DNA from: Pictodentalium vernedei
Taxonomy: Eukaryota > Mollusca > Scaphopoda > Dentaliida > Dentaliidae
Direction: 5' to 3'
NCBI GenBank assembly: GCA_031216915.1
Contig: CM062292.1
Span: forward strand, 68,312,790-68,376,789
Length of the DNA: 64,000 nucleotides
Position numbers and translations under genes: made by a program
Part shown: in pieces, positions 52,818-64,000 of the stretch
How positions within the stretch are numbered: position 1 is the stretch's first letter
How the letters are laid out: the number at the start of each line of letters is the position of its first letter
Notes under the pieces: model-generated
Seen by the model: the letters and a program-made list of their open reading frames with translations, nothing else
The model's database searches: none
Told to the model about the DNA's origin: nothing

Positions 52818-54270
52818 TTGTTTATTACACAGCCCATGCATTAAAATTCATTTAAATAAACACATTTTAATTCCGATATTTAAACCCAGAGGTGAAGAGT
52901 CCGTTTGTTTTGACTGAAGCTGTACTGATCAGATGGATTGATAAAAAATCAAAACAACCTTTTCGGAACCAGTGTTTTTTGAAATTCGTATCGCTGTTTC
53001 TCTTCGACTGGTGCCCATTCACGCCTAACCATTTGGTGGCTATTACTGTTAGTAAAAATATAAGTACAGACTTGTGCAGATTTGCGAAACATCTGGGAGA
53101 AACATTTTTAAAAGAAGTTCGAAGCATGTAAAGATGTACGAAGATTTACCGAAATACAGTTGACTAATTTAGATATACAAAACGGGATCCACAAAAACGA
53201 GACACTCACGGGCTGGGTTAATTTTCTTGTTGAAAATCATTGGGTTTTAAAAAATTATTATCTCATTTTGGGTTAACTCATTTTTTGTGAACCGACTTTA
53301 TTTTGCTTTGGACGTTTTCATGACAAAGCGACAGGCGGTCTATAATTGTATAACGAAATTTGGAAACTTTTCGAAGCGTAACTAATGACCAGATGGGAAC
53401 GGAACAAGTATGAACAGTGCCGGGGAAAAAGTTCCGGTTTGTACACCACCCATTGAATACAGAATCATTCATGCCATAGCGGCTATTCCGTTAAATACAA
53501 GGGTTTAAAGTTGAATTGATGTGTAATAAATAATTGGCGTGCAGTCAAAAGAAGTTGAGTACTAGAGAGTGACTAGTTGTTTAATGTTTGCTTTATAAAA
53601 TTATATTCTATGAACAAGGAAACCTCTTTCAGTCTTAAAAAAAATTTCACTGTACCAGCACCATAGAAAATATTCTTGTTTCTTGTGAAAATTTGTTGGA
53701 TGTTCTGGAAGTAATCTGGAATGCACCATTTAGAAATTGTTTATACTTATGTAGATAATGAAGGTCAAATCTCTAATGGAGGTGTTCATTAATACTTCAG
53801 ATCCAGTCTAGTTACACTAATCTAGCATAAAAAATAGTACACAAAGGTGCAAGTATATATGTCAGTAATGGCTTCACTGAAGGTGCTTTATTGTTGGCCT
53901 TCAGGTGGGTGGTATTCTGTTTAGTTATGCCGAACAATGAACCAGAGAATGCTGAAATGAAAGAAATTACTTATTCATCAACAGGTGTGTGGCCAGGATT
54001 CTATAATAGGGGAATCCCCTTGTCATTTTTTTTTGGGGGGGGGAGGGGGGGGGGTATTTGTGAAGGAGTGTTGGAGGCCGCCACATTCTAAACTAGGACC
54101 CTCTGGTTGTTACCCCCCTCCTTGCACTTCCCTTTAAGTGGAAGGGGGGGGGGGGTTAACAACCGGTGCATCCTAGTTGAGACTAGGCCTCCCACCCCAA
54201 GACAATTTTGTAAAATTCAGTGCTTAAAGAGCAAATCTGGGGCATTTATAGAGCGTGTAGCCCTACATTC
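52818..54270. other. No supported gene; one ambiguous ORF pair
   Basis: Around 52867-53131 both strands are open for about 80 codons (plus strand: RWIDKKSKQPFRN ... GETFLKEVRSM). Neither product resembles a family I know and no splice context decides it. The rest is AT-rich, with G runs at 54030-54160. Confidence 0.35.
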
Positions 54271-54522
54271 AGGCCAGAAAATAAGCAGTCTGACATTTGC
54301 AGAATGAGGTCCCCAGAGGGTGAATTTGATGATGCTATCCCATACAGTGGGCAAATTTATCCTCTGGGTACCTTTTTCTGTTTAGTTGTGAGACCCTGAT
54401 TCAGATTGAGGTTCACAGAAGGTACATTTAGTGATGCTACCCTGCTGTGCAGGGTAGCATCACAAAATTCACCCTCTGGGGACCTCAGTTTGCAGATGAC
54501 AGTCTGCTTATTTTCTGGCTTT
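54271..54522. mobile_element. MULE-like foldback element, copy 2
   Basis: Long inverted termini CCAGAAAATAAGCAGTCTGA ... GGTCCCCAGAGGGTGAATTT and complement, the same family as 24465-24712. The inner palindrome is TGATGCTACCCTGC TGTG GCAGGGTAGCATCA. The flanks CCTACATTC (54262-54270) and CCTATATTG (54523-54531) are a decayed 9-bp duplication. Confidence 0.78.
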
Positions 54523-54531
54523 CCTATATTG

Positions 54532-55430
54532 GAGACCATTTTATGGCTCTATAATGTTACCGGTATGTGACATTTGCATAGGGCCAATGTTTTGGGGAGC
54601 AGCATCAATTTTAGGGGATGGGCAAAGCTTCCCACCCACACCACTGTACATTTAGAACTGAAATACTGACTGCATTGATTTGATATTTTGTAAAAGAAAT
54701 CTTTGGACCTGTATTAGACACAGGTGTTCAACATGTGCCAAAAATCATGAAAAATGGTGTATTTGAAGGTTTTTTGACAAATTACGTATTTTTCCATGAT
54801 TTAGTTTTAAAAGAGGGACAAGGTACAGAACTTGCTGGCTTGGAATATATCTACCTGCCTTATTCAAACTGACTGAAAAAGCAAATGCGTGAATTTGCCG
54901 AGGAGATATTGATGTCACCCAACAGCTAAGACATTAAGCTTCATGTTTGTATACCACTTGACCAATTAAAAACGGGTCGAATACATCTCTGGGAGGAGTC
55001 ATTTTATTTTTTTTTTTTTTTTATGTCGGGCACAGCAAGAGACAGAGAGTTGACTGGGGCTGATGAAAACAATTGATCAAATCTATCAAACAGAACGTCC
55101 CATTTTCTAACTGCTATTGTCACTCTTTCTAAACTTCTCCACACCATTCATACAGTACGGTATTCGGGCTTCAGGACGTCTAGAACATTGTAAAACTGAA
55201 AATTTGTCTTTGCAATTTTCTTCAATACAAATCGAAATTTTCTTCCGTCGCGATACGATAACACATTAACACATCGAAGCAAGCAACCAGTACAGGATTA
55301 CAGAAAGTCGAGAAGGCGAGACAAAGCAACCAGTACAGGATTACAGAAAGTCGAGATCCTCTCCAACTCTTCAGAGTTGTTAAAACTCATATTTATGTAT
55401 CACTAGATTTTGACTTTTATGTTATGACAG
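54532..55430. other. No gene seen; short tandem duplication
   Basis: CAACCAGTACAGGATTACAG AAAGTCGAGA occurs twice at about 55284 and 55328. The remainder is anonymous AT-rich sequence with a T run at 55006-55022. Confidence 0.45.
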
Positions 55431-55436
55431 GGGGCT

Positions 55437-55812
55437 GGTGGCGTTGCGGTAACTGGTTCTCATCAGATCACGGAAGTTAAGCAGTGTGGAGCCCGGTTAG
55501 TCCTTGGATGGGTGACCGTCTGAGCAATCGATTCGGACTCCCGCGTTGTGTCCCTGGGCAAGACACTTAACCCCGAGTGTCCACATGGGGCCACGATGAC
55601 GCCGTGCTTTAAGGCGTACTGCACGTCGGTGGTGCGCATGTCTTCAGCCAATCTAACCCTGCCTGTGCTGCAGTGCGGAGTTACGATTATGGGGAGCTGG
55701 CAGCTGCTCGTAGTTGCTCGGTGGTTCTCTCCGGCTTCCTCCACCCGTAAAACTGTCACCGACACGATATGACCTTGGCTGTTAAAGGGTCGTTAAACCT
55801 TCATAAATAAAT
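55437..55812 (+). mobile_element. 5S rRNA-headed SINE
   Basis: Head with AGATCACGGAAGTTAAGCAG, GGAGCCCGGTTAG and TTGGATGGGTGACCGTCTG. Body GTGTCCCTGGGCAAGACACT. Tail of the second type (CGACACGATATGACCTTGGC ... CGTTAAACCTTCATAAATAA). No perfect target duplication seen. Confidence 0.9.
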
Positions 55813-55814
55813 AT

Positions 55815-56101
55815 ACAGTAATCAATTTGTTTTGAGCGTTACGGAAAATAATTCATCTCGAGACGGGACTGTTTCGTAAATCACTCGGGCTACGCCCTCG
55901 TGATTTACTCACGTCCCGTCTCTCGATGAATTATTTACCGTCACGCTCAAAACAAATTGATTACTCTGTTTATTACATGACATTTGGAATAAAGAGGTCT
56001 TTTACTATAACAATTCAACCCAAACTATTGTCAGATATAACCCAATTTAGTGTAAACACGGAAACATTTCTAAAATTAGCAGGAAGAAAATACGAAATAG
56101 T
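55815..56101. repeat. Foldback hairpin and flank of the element at 56111
   Basis: CAGTAATCAATTTGTTTTGA GCGT ... ACGCTCAAAACAAATTGATT ACTCTG (55816-55970), with inner TAATTCATCTCGAGACGGGA / TCCCGTCTCTCGATGAATTA and CTCGGGCTACGCCCTCG. The following text resembles 57200-57360, which continues after the inserted element. Confidence 0.7.
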
Positions 56102-56110
56102 CCTGTCTCG

Positions 56111-57192
56111 GGTACTGGGACGTTTCGGCCTTGGGGCGTTTCGGCCTCGAGATGTTTCGGCCTCGAGACGTTTCGGCCCTAGACGTTTCGACCCGAGACG
56201 TTTCGGCCTCCATATATTGAGGTACCGGAGAAAGGAGAAAATTTTTGAAGTGTGGGCCGAGGACACAAGAACACTTGCAGGATACATAATATATTACATG
56301 TATGTATTTACAATGTAAAATCCGGGACTAGATAAAGTGCACTTGTACTATTGTAATAACAATAAAAGGTTGTGGAGTTTCAGTTAATTGACTAAGAGTT
56401 TTATCAGGGTTGAAACTCTTAGCATTGAGAGGGTCAGCAGGGTCCTTATTTGTAATATTGCTCGCGGCCTCAGCATAGGTTTTCGACTTGCGACCTGAGA
56501 CCGGTGCCTCAGCTGACTGAGTGACAGATGTCTTGTCATTGGAGGTAGCCTGGACTCTCGGCGATTTGCCCCTCCGTCAGAGAAATGCCTTCGGGGGTGT
56601 CTAGGACCGTTCATTCCCACTAGACCAATTCCCTTTAAACCATTTCCCACGAGGCAAATTCCCAAAAGACCAATTCCCCTTAGACCAACTGGTGGGTTCT
56701 ACTTTAAAAATTATTCTAATTGTCATTTTGGCTTGACGGCGGAAAAACAGGAAAAAAACATTGTCCAATTTTAAAACTTTAAGTTCCGGCGAAATGTCTT
56801 TTCCGGCGAACTGTCTTTCCGGCGAAAAGTCCAGTATTCGAAGCTCTAGGAAGATTTCTGCTTCATTTCAAAACGTGGAAAATTTTAAGTGAATTCGGAG
56901 TCTAGTTTCAAAATATTGGATATTTATATGCGAGTCCTGCCCATATCCGAAAAGTTCTTCATTCTCATAAATTCTTTGATTTCCAACTTAAAAGTGAGTA
57001 CAACCATAATACAAATCGTAATCAAATTTATTTTATATTTAAAACTATAAATATAAACAAATAATACCCTAATCTTCATCAAAATATTACCAAAAACCCA
57101 AGACGTTTCGGCCCGATTCTCGAGACGTTTCGGCCCGATTGGAGGCCGAAACGTCCAGGCCGAAACGTCTCAAGGCCGAAACGTCATAGAAC
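56111..57192. mobile_element. MULE-like element with tandem-repeat inverted termini
   Basis: The left end has five or six near-tandem copies of GACGTTTCGGCC (56119-56211); the right end has the same units, direct and inverted, ending GGCCGAAACGTC (57104-57185). A perfect 9-bp duplication CCTGTCTCG flanks the element (56102-56110 and 57193-57201). The interior repeats CCAATTCCC-type and TTCCGGCGAAMTGTC-type short motifs. There is no transposase. The 130-residue ORF across its left end is an artefact of the repeats. Confidence 0.8.
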
Positions 57193-57201
57193 CCTGTCTC
57201 G

Positions 57202-58420
57202 AGGCGAATTATATACCGTAACTTGCCGTAAGAATGGGTCACTCTCTTTAGTAAATGTCATTTTAGACCAAAATGGCTTTCATTAAAAATAATTCAACAC
57301 AAAATATTCGCAAATGCAACTCTAAAATACTTCTGAAATTAGCGCGTATGAATACATCACTTTCTGTGTCAAATCTTCGATTGGAAATGGCCCAGTTTTA
57401 TTTTTGTGACTTTCGTTCGATATTTACTATTTTCTGTGGCGTTCCAGTCGTATTTGGGGAATGGCATTCAGCCATAAGATAAAACATTTCTATTTGGATT
57501 TTGTCAACTGTGCTAACGAACCTGTTCATAGAGGAAAGAAAGGATTTTTAAAAATATTCAGAAGGAAAAATTCATTTTAATTAACTGATGTGGAACTGGA
57601 AAACAAAACATCAACAAATCGGTGGGGGCGTGGCTTATATACGTCAGGCGTTCCAAAGTTACTACTGAAGTGACATAATTCACTCGTGACATTACCACTT
57701 TTTAATCAACATTAAATTCACTGCAAAACGAACTGAGGAATGTAATAAATAATGTTATGGCAACACCTTCTATATGCGGCTGAAAGCCCAATAAGCGACA
57801 CAAGCTCCAGTCCGAGCGCGTAGACATTTATAGTTGTCTGATGGTACAGGATTATGGCGACACTAACTTCCCAGCCTGTCCAAGACCACTGTTTATAATT
57901 TTCTCCGTCGGGGCCTTGCCCCGTCCCCAATCCCAAAATAAATAAAAATTGTGTGTTGATTTAAAATTTGAAAGCAAGATTTCTCTTCTTGGTAGTTTAA
58001 AGAATGATGTACATGAGAGAAATTTACACCAATAAGTACATATTTTAAAATACCTGGTGACAAATTCAAATTTCAAGCTTTTGAAATTTTTAAATTTTAA
58101 AATTTTGATAGATGCGTATTTATAGACTGCATAACACTCTTGTTTGTCAATCTGCAATATCAAACGCAGATAATCTTTGTTTTCATTTTTGGTTCAGCTC
58201 GCCATTTTGATGATTTGGGGTTCAAAAGGGAACTTTTAAAAAAATTCAATTTCAAATTCAAATTTGGATTACCGGGTGAAGAAATACTGCTATAAATGTC
58301 AGAGTAAAAATCTGCGTATCACGTAAGATTTAATTTCGGACTTTTTGTTCGCTTTTGTATGCTGATTTTTAAATCTGTATAATACCAGATAATTCCGGAA
58401 AAATTGGGTTACCAAAGTCT
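57202..58420. other. No gene recognised
   Basis: 57202-57480 continues the repeat interrupted at 56111. Beyond that the sequence is AT-rich; the ORFs of 69-103 residues on either strand lack domains and splice context. Confidence 0.4.
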
Positions 58421-59098
58421 TTAACCCTTTAAATCTGAGAGGCTGTTTTTCCGGCCTAGGAACATGATACGTCATAATTTCTTTAAGTAGGATGGTTTCG
58501 TAGTGAACGTGTGAGATAGACCAATCAATCAGGCCTGCCATTCTTAAAAATGCAGGAGGACTAAAAATCGCTCTCCTCACACAGCCTTTGGGAGCGATTA
58601 GCTCTCAAGCCTACAAAAGCTAAAAGTGGCAAAATGAAGTTGTACCATTAATGAATTCTGCCCAGTGGGCTTTGTACATTTTATTTGGTACTGCTAACAA
58701 GGTAGGCTCTGTGAGACGGTTACACTGCCCCTCCCACACCTCCGGGCATTGAAGGCCCGGAGGTGTGGGAGGGGCAATGTGGCCATTTTGCAGAGACCAC
58801 TTACATAGCAGAGATCCGAGAACCTGTGGGTTTTAGGAACAGACTGTTGTAGTAATCATTATTTTCTAAGGTTAGGAGGGCTATGTTTCGCTCTCCTCAA
58901 TGTTTTTAAGGCGAGCAGTAGGCGAGCGAATAAATCGCTCTCCCGAAAATGCCAGGCCTGATCAATATGTTCAACGTGCAGCCTCAACGCTACACGTTCA
59001 AAACATTAATTAGTCTATCTCCAAATAATGAATATGGACTCTTCCAATTACACACATTGAACTGACAAGGAAGATATCACTAGGGTTCAAAGGGTTAA
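58421..59098. mobile_element. piggyBac-like element with a nested foldback element
   Basis: TTAA-bounded ends CCCTTTAAATCTGAGAG and complement-type CTAGGGTTCAAAGGG. Inside, about 58532-58962, is an element with CAGGCCTGCCATT / AATGCCAGGCCTG ends flanked by ATCAAT, and a central hairpin CCCCTCCCACACCTCCGGGC ... GGAGGTGTGGGAGGGG (about 58728-58773). Confidence 0.65.
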
Positions 59099-59279
59099 CA
59101 ACACACCTGCAGCGATTACAGTTTAATATTACAACCTTTGTGCACGCCCACAATTGTTTTGACACAAAGGCAAGAACATTTATACGATAAGAAGGAACAT
59201 TATTCACAGAGTTATGAAAAATAGGCCGATGAAATCGTCAGATGTGTACCCACACGCGCAACAAGTAGAAAGCTGTATG

Positions 59280-60095
59280 ACGGAGGGCCACCCCGGATGC
59301 CAACATTATGTCACCATACATGGTATGGGTACATATAGAAATGGACTGAAGGAGTTCCGAATTTGATGGATAAAGGGTTAATATCTCCGGATAAAATTTT
59401 TAGATTTACATAAAAAACTATTAAGCACAGCACATCAGTAACCTGAATACATATATGAAGTAACCTGATAATCGGATTAATATTTTTTGAGTTATCGCAA
59501 GCCGAAGAAACGGACTGAAGGAATTCTCAATTTGAAAGATAAAGGGTTAATGTCACAGAATCAAATTATCAGATTTACACCAAAAACTATACAGCTCGGC
59601 ACATCAGTAACCTGAACACCTATATGAAGTAACATGGCAATCGGATTGATATTTTTTGAGTTATCTCATGCCAAAAGGGATTGGAGGAATTTTCAATTTG
59701 AAAGATAAAGGGTTAATATCTCAGGATCAAATTATCAGATTTACACCAAAAACTACACAGCTCGGCACATCAGTAACCTGAACACAAATAAAGTAACTTG
59801 ACAATCCAAGCAATATTTTTCAAGTTTTCGAATGCCAAAGGGATTGGTGGAATTTTCAATTTGAAGGATAAAGGGTTAATATCTCAGGATCAAATTATCA
59901 GATTTACACTAAAAACTATACAGCTCGGCACATCAGTAACGTGAACACAAATATAAAGTAACTCGACAATCCAAGCAATATTTTTCAGGTTATCGAATGC
60001 CAAAGAAATGGATACGACGCCGGATGGACGAACGACGGATGGCCACCCCGGATGCCGTCATTATGTGTACCATACATAGTATGGGTACACATAAA
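59280..60095 (+). repeat. Tandem repeat of 163-169 bp units between flanking repeats
   Basis: AAAGGGTTAAT occurs at 59372, 59541, 59707 and 59870. Units share GATTTACACCAAAAACTA, AGCTCGGCACATCAGTAAC and CAATATTTTTCAAG-type text. The block is bracketed by GGCCACCCCGGATGCC ... ACCATACATGGTATGGGTAC at 59284 and 60040, which itself contains a small palindrome. Confidence 0.82.
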
Positions 60096-60239
60096 ACACA
60101 CCTAGACCAATTATATACAAGTGTGTGCAGGGGACTCAATGGTTAGAGACTTGGGGGTATTCCCAGATAAAGGAGGTAATTTCCTCGAAAGAGGGGGTTA
60201 GATCTCCCAGAGAGGGTGTTATGGCTCTGACCTCAGCGT

Positions 60240-60675
60240 CACCGCTGTGGTGGCGTTGTGTACTAAGGCGTACTGCACGTCGACGATGCGCTTGCCTTGA
60301 ACCACCGCTAATCCTGCCTGTGCTGAGTTAACCCTTTACCCAACGCAGCAGCCAAAAACGTTCAGCGCTATTCACAAAAATCGCCAATTAATTTTCATTA
60401 TTTTTTCATTTTTTGTCTCAAAAACATAGGTTATGACCCCTCACTGAAACGAGCTCGTTCCAATGAGGGGTCATAACCTATGTTTTTGAGACAAAAAATG
60501 AAAAAAAAAATGAATTCAAGAATTTTGTTTGCAAGTGTCGTCTGCCTTTCAGGTTAGGTAAAGGGTAAATAAGTTATGGAGTATGGACGCTGCTTGGTGG
60601 TTATTTCGATCTTCCTCCGCGGTAACTCTGTTCGACACGATGTGACCCTGGCTGTTTGAAAGTGCAGTTTCAACA
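60240..60675 (+). mobile_element. SINE fragment interrupted by family C MITE copy 5
   Basis: 60240-60327 has GGCGTACTGCACGTCGACG and AATCCTGCCTGTGCTGAG; 60570-60675 has GCTTGGTGGTT and GTTCGACACGATGTGACCCT. The family C MITE 60328-60568 (TTAACCCTTTACCCAACG ... GTTAGGTAAAGGG, core CTGAAACGAGCTCGTTCCAA) lies between. Confidence 0.8.
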
Positions 60676-61060
60676 AAACAAAACAAACAATCATTATGAA
60701 AGCAAGCCGGATGATATCACTGAAGAAAAGTAAATTATTACATACTTGAAACTGATCTCTCACAAATAAACCCTTTTTTTAAATGGCATTGTGCATCATT
60801 CAATCTGCCACCATTGAATATTTCTACACACTGTTCATCCCCTCGCCAGTTATTTGGTTCATGGTTCCAGTCACTGGAATATCAGAAAACAGAATCAGTC
60901 ATTGAATGCAGTTGATTTTTTAATTCCTAGCACTCTGGAAGTATTTCAAATGTTTCGTCTTTGACAATATTTGTCAAAGGCTACGTATATATTTCACGAA
61001 GAACAATAATGTGGTAATGTTTCCCAATTCGCGCAACTGATTGGGAAATCGCTTCACGTT

Positions 61061-61445
61061 ATTTATTTATTTATTTATTGGTGTTTAAGGTCACATACTT
61101 ATGCACGAATGGCTAATCATAACCGTGACAGTTTTACGGGTGGAGGAAGCCGGAGTACCCGGAGAGAACCACCGATCAACGACGAGCAGCTGCCAGCTCC
61201 CCAACATCGTAACTCCGCACTGCAGCATAGACAGGGTTAGATTGGTTGAAGACATGCGCACCATCGACGTGCAATAAGCCTTAGTACACGGCGTCATCGT
61301 ACCCCATGTGGACAATTGGGGTTAAGTGCCTTGCCCAAGGACACAACGCGGGAGTCCGAATCGATCGCTAAGACGGTCACCCATCTGAGGATTAACCGGG
61401 CTCGACGTTGCTTTACTTCGGTGATCGGACGAGAACCCGCTTTGC
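61061..61445 (-). mobile_element. 5S rRNA-headed SINE, minus strand
   Basis: Complement order: (TTTA)n, TTTAAGGTCACATACTTATG, body with CTTGCCCAAGGACACAAC, then AGACGGTCACCCATCTGAGG, TAACCGGGCTCGACGTTG and CTTCGGTGATCGGACGAGA of the 5S head. Its tail is the ATTAGCCATT type. Confidence 0.92.
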
Positions 61446-62100
61446 GTGTTGAGCTTTGTTTGCAGAAATAAATAGCCGATTTTAAATATCAACTGCAAAC
61501 AAAGCTCAAAAGTTAAGCTAACAGACCATCTACTCAAACGACACTATGTTTGTGGGTTCCTGTTGAAAAATATGAAGTGATCGGAAAAATTATGATGTTG
61601 TTGACAAACATGTTGTATTCTTACAGCGAAAAGATACAACTAACTGGAAGTATTATCCTGTGATCTTTACCTTTGGGTGGTAAATACCCAACTGTGACAC
61701 GCCATCTCCTCATAATACCCGTGTTGGTGATGTTTTCTTGAAAAACATTCAGTGGTCAAGAAATTACGGGCAAAGAAAATCTCGGATTATTCCAGCTCTG
61801 GGACATTATCTATTGTACTGTGACCTGGATCTTGGAATGAAAAGAACTCATTATGACATCTTACACTGTCTTCTCATAATGCACGTTTAAAGTTTTTGTT
61901 GAAAGATAATACGTGGTCAAGAAATTATATCCCGGACAAACAAAATGTTGACGTTGAAATCAGACGGGCAAAAACCGGTATCAGAAAAGCTCCGCTGACT
62001 TTTCGTCGCCTGAGTGCTAGAATGTTCTATGTCCCCTATGGGACATAGAACATTCTAGCACTCATGCGACGTTTTGTCAGAGCCGAGCTGACAGAACTAA
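61446..62100. repeat. Two hairpins, otherwise anonymous
   Basis: TTGAGCTTTGTTTGCAG ... CTGCAAACAAAGCTCAA (61450-61510) and GAGTGCTAGAATGTTCTATG TCCC ... GGGACATAGAACATTCTAGC ACTC (62011-62064). No gene. Confidence 0.6.
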
Positions 62101-62264
62101 ATGCTCACTAACGAAGTTGGATATAGAATTTGTTACTGGAATGTTCTTTCGCACGCATCACTGAAAATGCCTGAATACTGGGGGTTCAATCCCGGAAAAG
62201 TAAACGGGTTCTCGTTTCTAAATATAAGTCCTGATTTCCGGAAATTCAAAGGACAGAACCCGAT

Positions 62265-62445
62265 TCTAATCTATATATATTATCACCACAGTGTGTGTGT
62301 CCAGGAATTCTGATCAAGTCGAGTGGAAGGAACGGAATAGTATTTCGACGAGCCCGTAATGCGATTCCGTTCCTTCTACGAGACTTGATACGAATTCCTG
62401 GACACACACACTGTGGTGATGATAAATTTATCTCACAATACTTGA
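62265..62445. repeat. Long foldback hairpin
   Basis: TATCACCACAGTGTGTGTGT CCAGGAATTC and its complement (62394-62423), with inner GGAAGGAACGGAATAG / GATTCCGTTCCTTC, give arms of about 75 bp. Mirror ORFs on both strands come from the palindrome. Confidence 0.7.
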
Positions 62446-64000
62446 CCACAAAATGTCTTAAAAGAATATTTTAATAGGAACTATTTCTTTTTCGCAGTGG
62501 GTGAAAGAACGCTAATTTAAAAATAGAATGACGTCATGCTTCTGAGAAATTCCCTGTCGCTGGGATTCACTGTGCTTTTGCGAAATTGATCTAACGTGTA
62601 TTTTGTCGACGTGCATTTGATTGTTAATTGCAGTAATAACTGATGAAATAATTGTTTCTCTTGGTGGAAAGTTTATTATATTTAAAAGGATCCCGTTAAT
62701 CGGTTATAGAATAGCGGGGGAGGAATTCGCTAGAATTGTGCACTTGGTGATACCTTCCTGAAATTTGGCATGATGTAAGGGTAGGCATCAGAGATTTCAA
62801 AATCGATCGGCTACAAGTTGGCACCATCCTCTAGCCACCACTAGCAGCGAAATCCAAAATGGCCGCCAAGCGGATCGAAAAAAAGCTATTTTCGCCGATC
62901 GCACAACTGAAGCTCCAAACCTAACACCATACATGTGCTGTAATTGATGTGAATGATGGAGTGAAGCCCTTGGAACAAGTTGGGGGGAAGATTAATGGAT
63001 AATGGGATCAGAATTTCCGTCGATGTGTGCGTCTGTGTGTCTGACTGTCAGTATGATCGTCCGTCCGTAGATAAATTAGTGTTGAATGTTTCTCGGGAAT
63101 GCAATGGTCAAATGAACATGGTATGAGAGATTCCTGTCAACACATGAACAAGGGTACTCGATAGTATGCAGCAGTGGGGATACTTGGACATTTGATAATC
63201 CAATTAAAGTGACAGTCTATTCTCAACTTCCGGCATTTTCGATAGATTTATTTTCTAAGAAAATAAAACTATCAAATTTCTAGAGGAGTTCTGGTTCAAT
63301 CTCAACACCATAGCGACACGTCTGCCAGCAAGGGCAGTGCTGGAATGAACTCGGGATGCATTAGTTCCCGTTGTTAATTATACAATGTTATCTTGCCAGT
63401 ATAGAACATTGGCAAAATGGGACTAGAAGGGGTGAGTGTATGTTTGCAGTCATTCGAGGTACAGGAATATTTTTTGACTACAAGTAGTATTCTTCATTTT
63501 CGGCCAGTTAAGATGTGGTGTGTTCCAAGTCAGGATTAATGTTGCCGACACTTAATGCCCATCCCTCATGGTATGCTACTTTACCAGGGATATAGAGATA
63601 TAGCCACCACTGGGAGCCAAAACATGACCTTTGATGTCGATGAGTGGTCGAAATGTTTTAGCGAATAACTTATCGAAATATGATCCGGTATGGCAATTTG
63701 ATACCTTACGTTAGATTTATTAGATCAACTCAGGTATGGATTCATTGAGACATGAGTGCGCTACAAGATGAAGGATTTCCAAGTTGATTTGCTATGGAGT
63801 AGGAACTGACTAGTCACATGTGGCCTATGGCCAGAGAAAGACAAGGATACCATAGATGAACACACGGGTGAACGAAGGTATCAACTGTTGTACAGAGGCA
63901 AAATAGTTGGGGATATTGTATCATGCTATGCATGAATTAACACCGTCTTGTGCAGTAAATAACAGACTATTTTCCGAAATCTAAAACTGTATTCCTATAC
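62446..64000. other. No gene or classified repeat seen
   Basis: Mixed-composition sequence with short simple phrases (GTCCGTCCGT near 63058) and a TTTTATTTTCTTAGAAAATAAA-type mini-hairpin near 63250. No ORF over 60 codons with coding character. Confidence 0.4.

Noticed and set aside
52867..53131. Small gene at either strand of 52.9-53.1 kb
   Set aside because: Both strands are open, neither product is recognisable, and there is no splice or initiation context to choose.
55926..56318. 130-residue plus-strand ORF
   Set aside because: It runs from a foldback repeat into the GACGTTTCGGCC array; the Arg/Phe-rich stretch is a translation of the tandem units.
62101..62449. Mirror ORFs on both strands
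   Set aside because: They arise from the long palindrome at 62265-62445.

Overview
This is a repeat-dominated stretch of an animal nuclear genome. Introns with GT-AG borders, SINEs ending in ATAAATAAATAA, DNA-transposon MITEs and a DIRS1-type retrotransposon exclude a prokaryote. The repeat style (AGGTCAAAGGTCAAGGTCA blocks, 5S- and tRNA-headed SINEs with a CTTGGGCAAGGCACTT body, abundant foldback MITEs, DIRS1-like elements) suggests a marine invertebrate, most likely a mollusc. That assignment is inference.

Only one host gene is convincing. It is a plus-strand two-exon gene for a RAMAC-like protein, the RNMT-activating mini-protein of mRNA cap methylation. Exon 1 (CDS 7003-7259) encodes the acidic N-terminus and the RNMT-activating core. 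Exon 2 (33088-33298) encodes the R/G/Y/N/Q-rich RNA-binding tail, and AATAAA lies at 33552. The exons join in frame across an intron of 25,828 bp, giving 155 residues.

Layout. 1-6.9 kb upstream: hAT-like and piggyBac-like MITEs, an 81-bp satellite (about 1.5-3.3 kb) that resembles one arm of a local MITE family, and a 2.2-kb insertion with a 743-bp higher-order repeat. 7.26-33.09 kb, the intron: an almost continuous pile of nested elements. Its centre is a 6.46-kb DIRS1-like retrotransposon (9479-15939) inside a mariner-like MITE inside a piggyBac-like MITE. Gag is open; RT/RNase H and tyrosine recombinase are broken. 33.9-42.8 kb: SINEs, MITEs and a duplicated MITE-in-hAT composite. 42.79-52.65 kb: a 9.86-kb insertion with terminal and long internal inverted repeats that carry two copies of an exon-like ORF, sitting inside a small retroposon. 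52.7-64 kb: more foldback elements, a MULE-like element with tandem-repeat termini, 5S-SINEs and tandem repeats.

The most unusual pattern is modularity. Several palindromic core hairpins are each shared by elements with different terminal inverted repeats and target-site preferences (TA versus TTAA). This suggests that cores are swapped or captured between MITE families. One core-bearing family also appears to be the source of the satellite.
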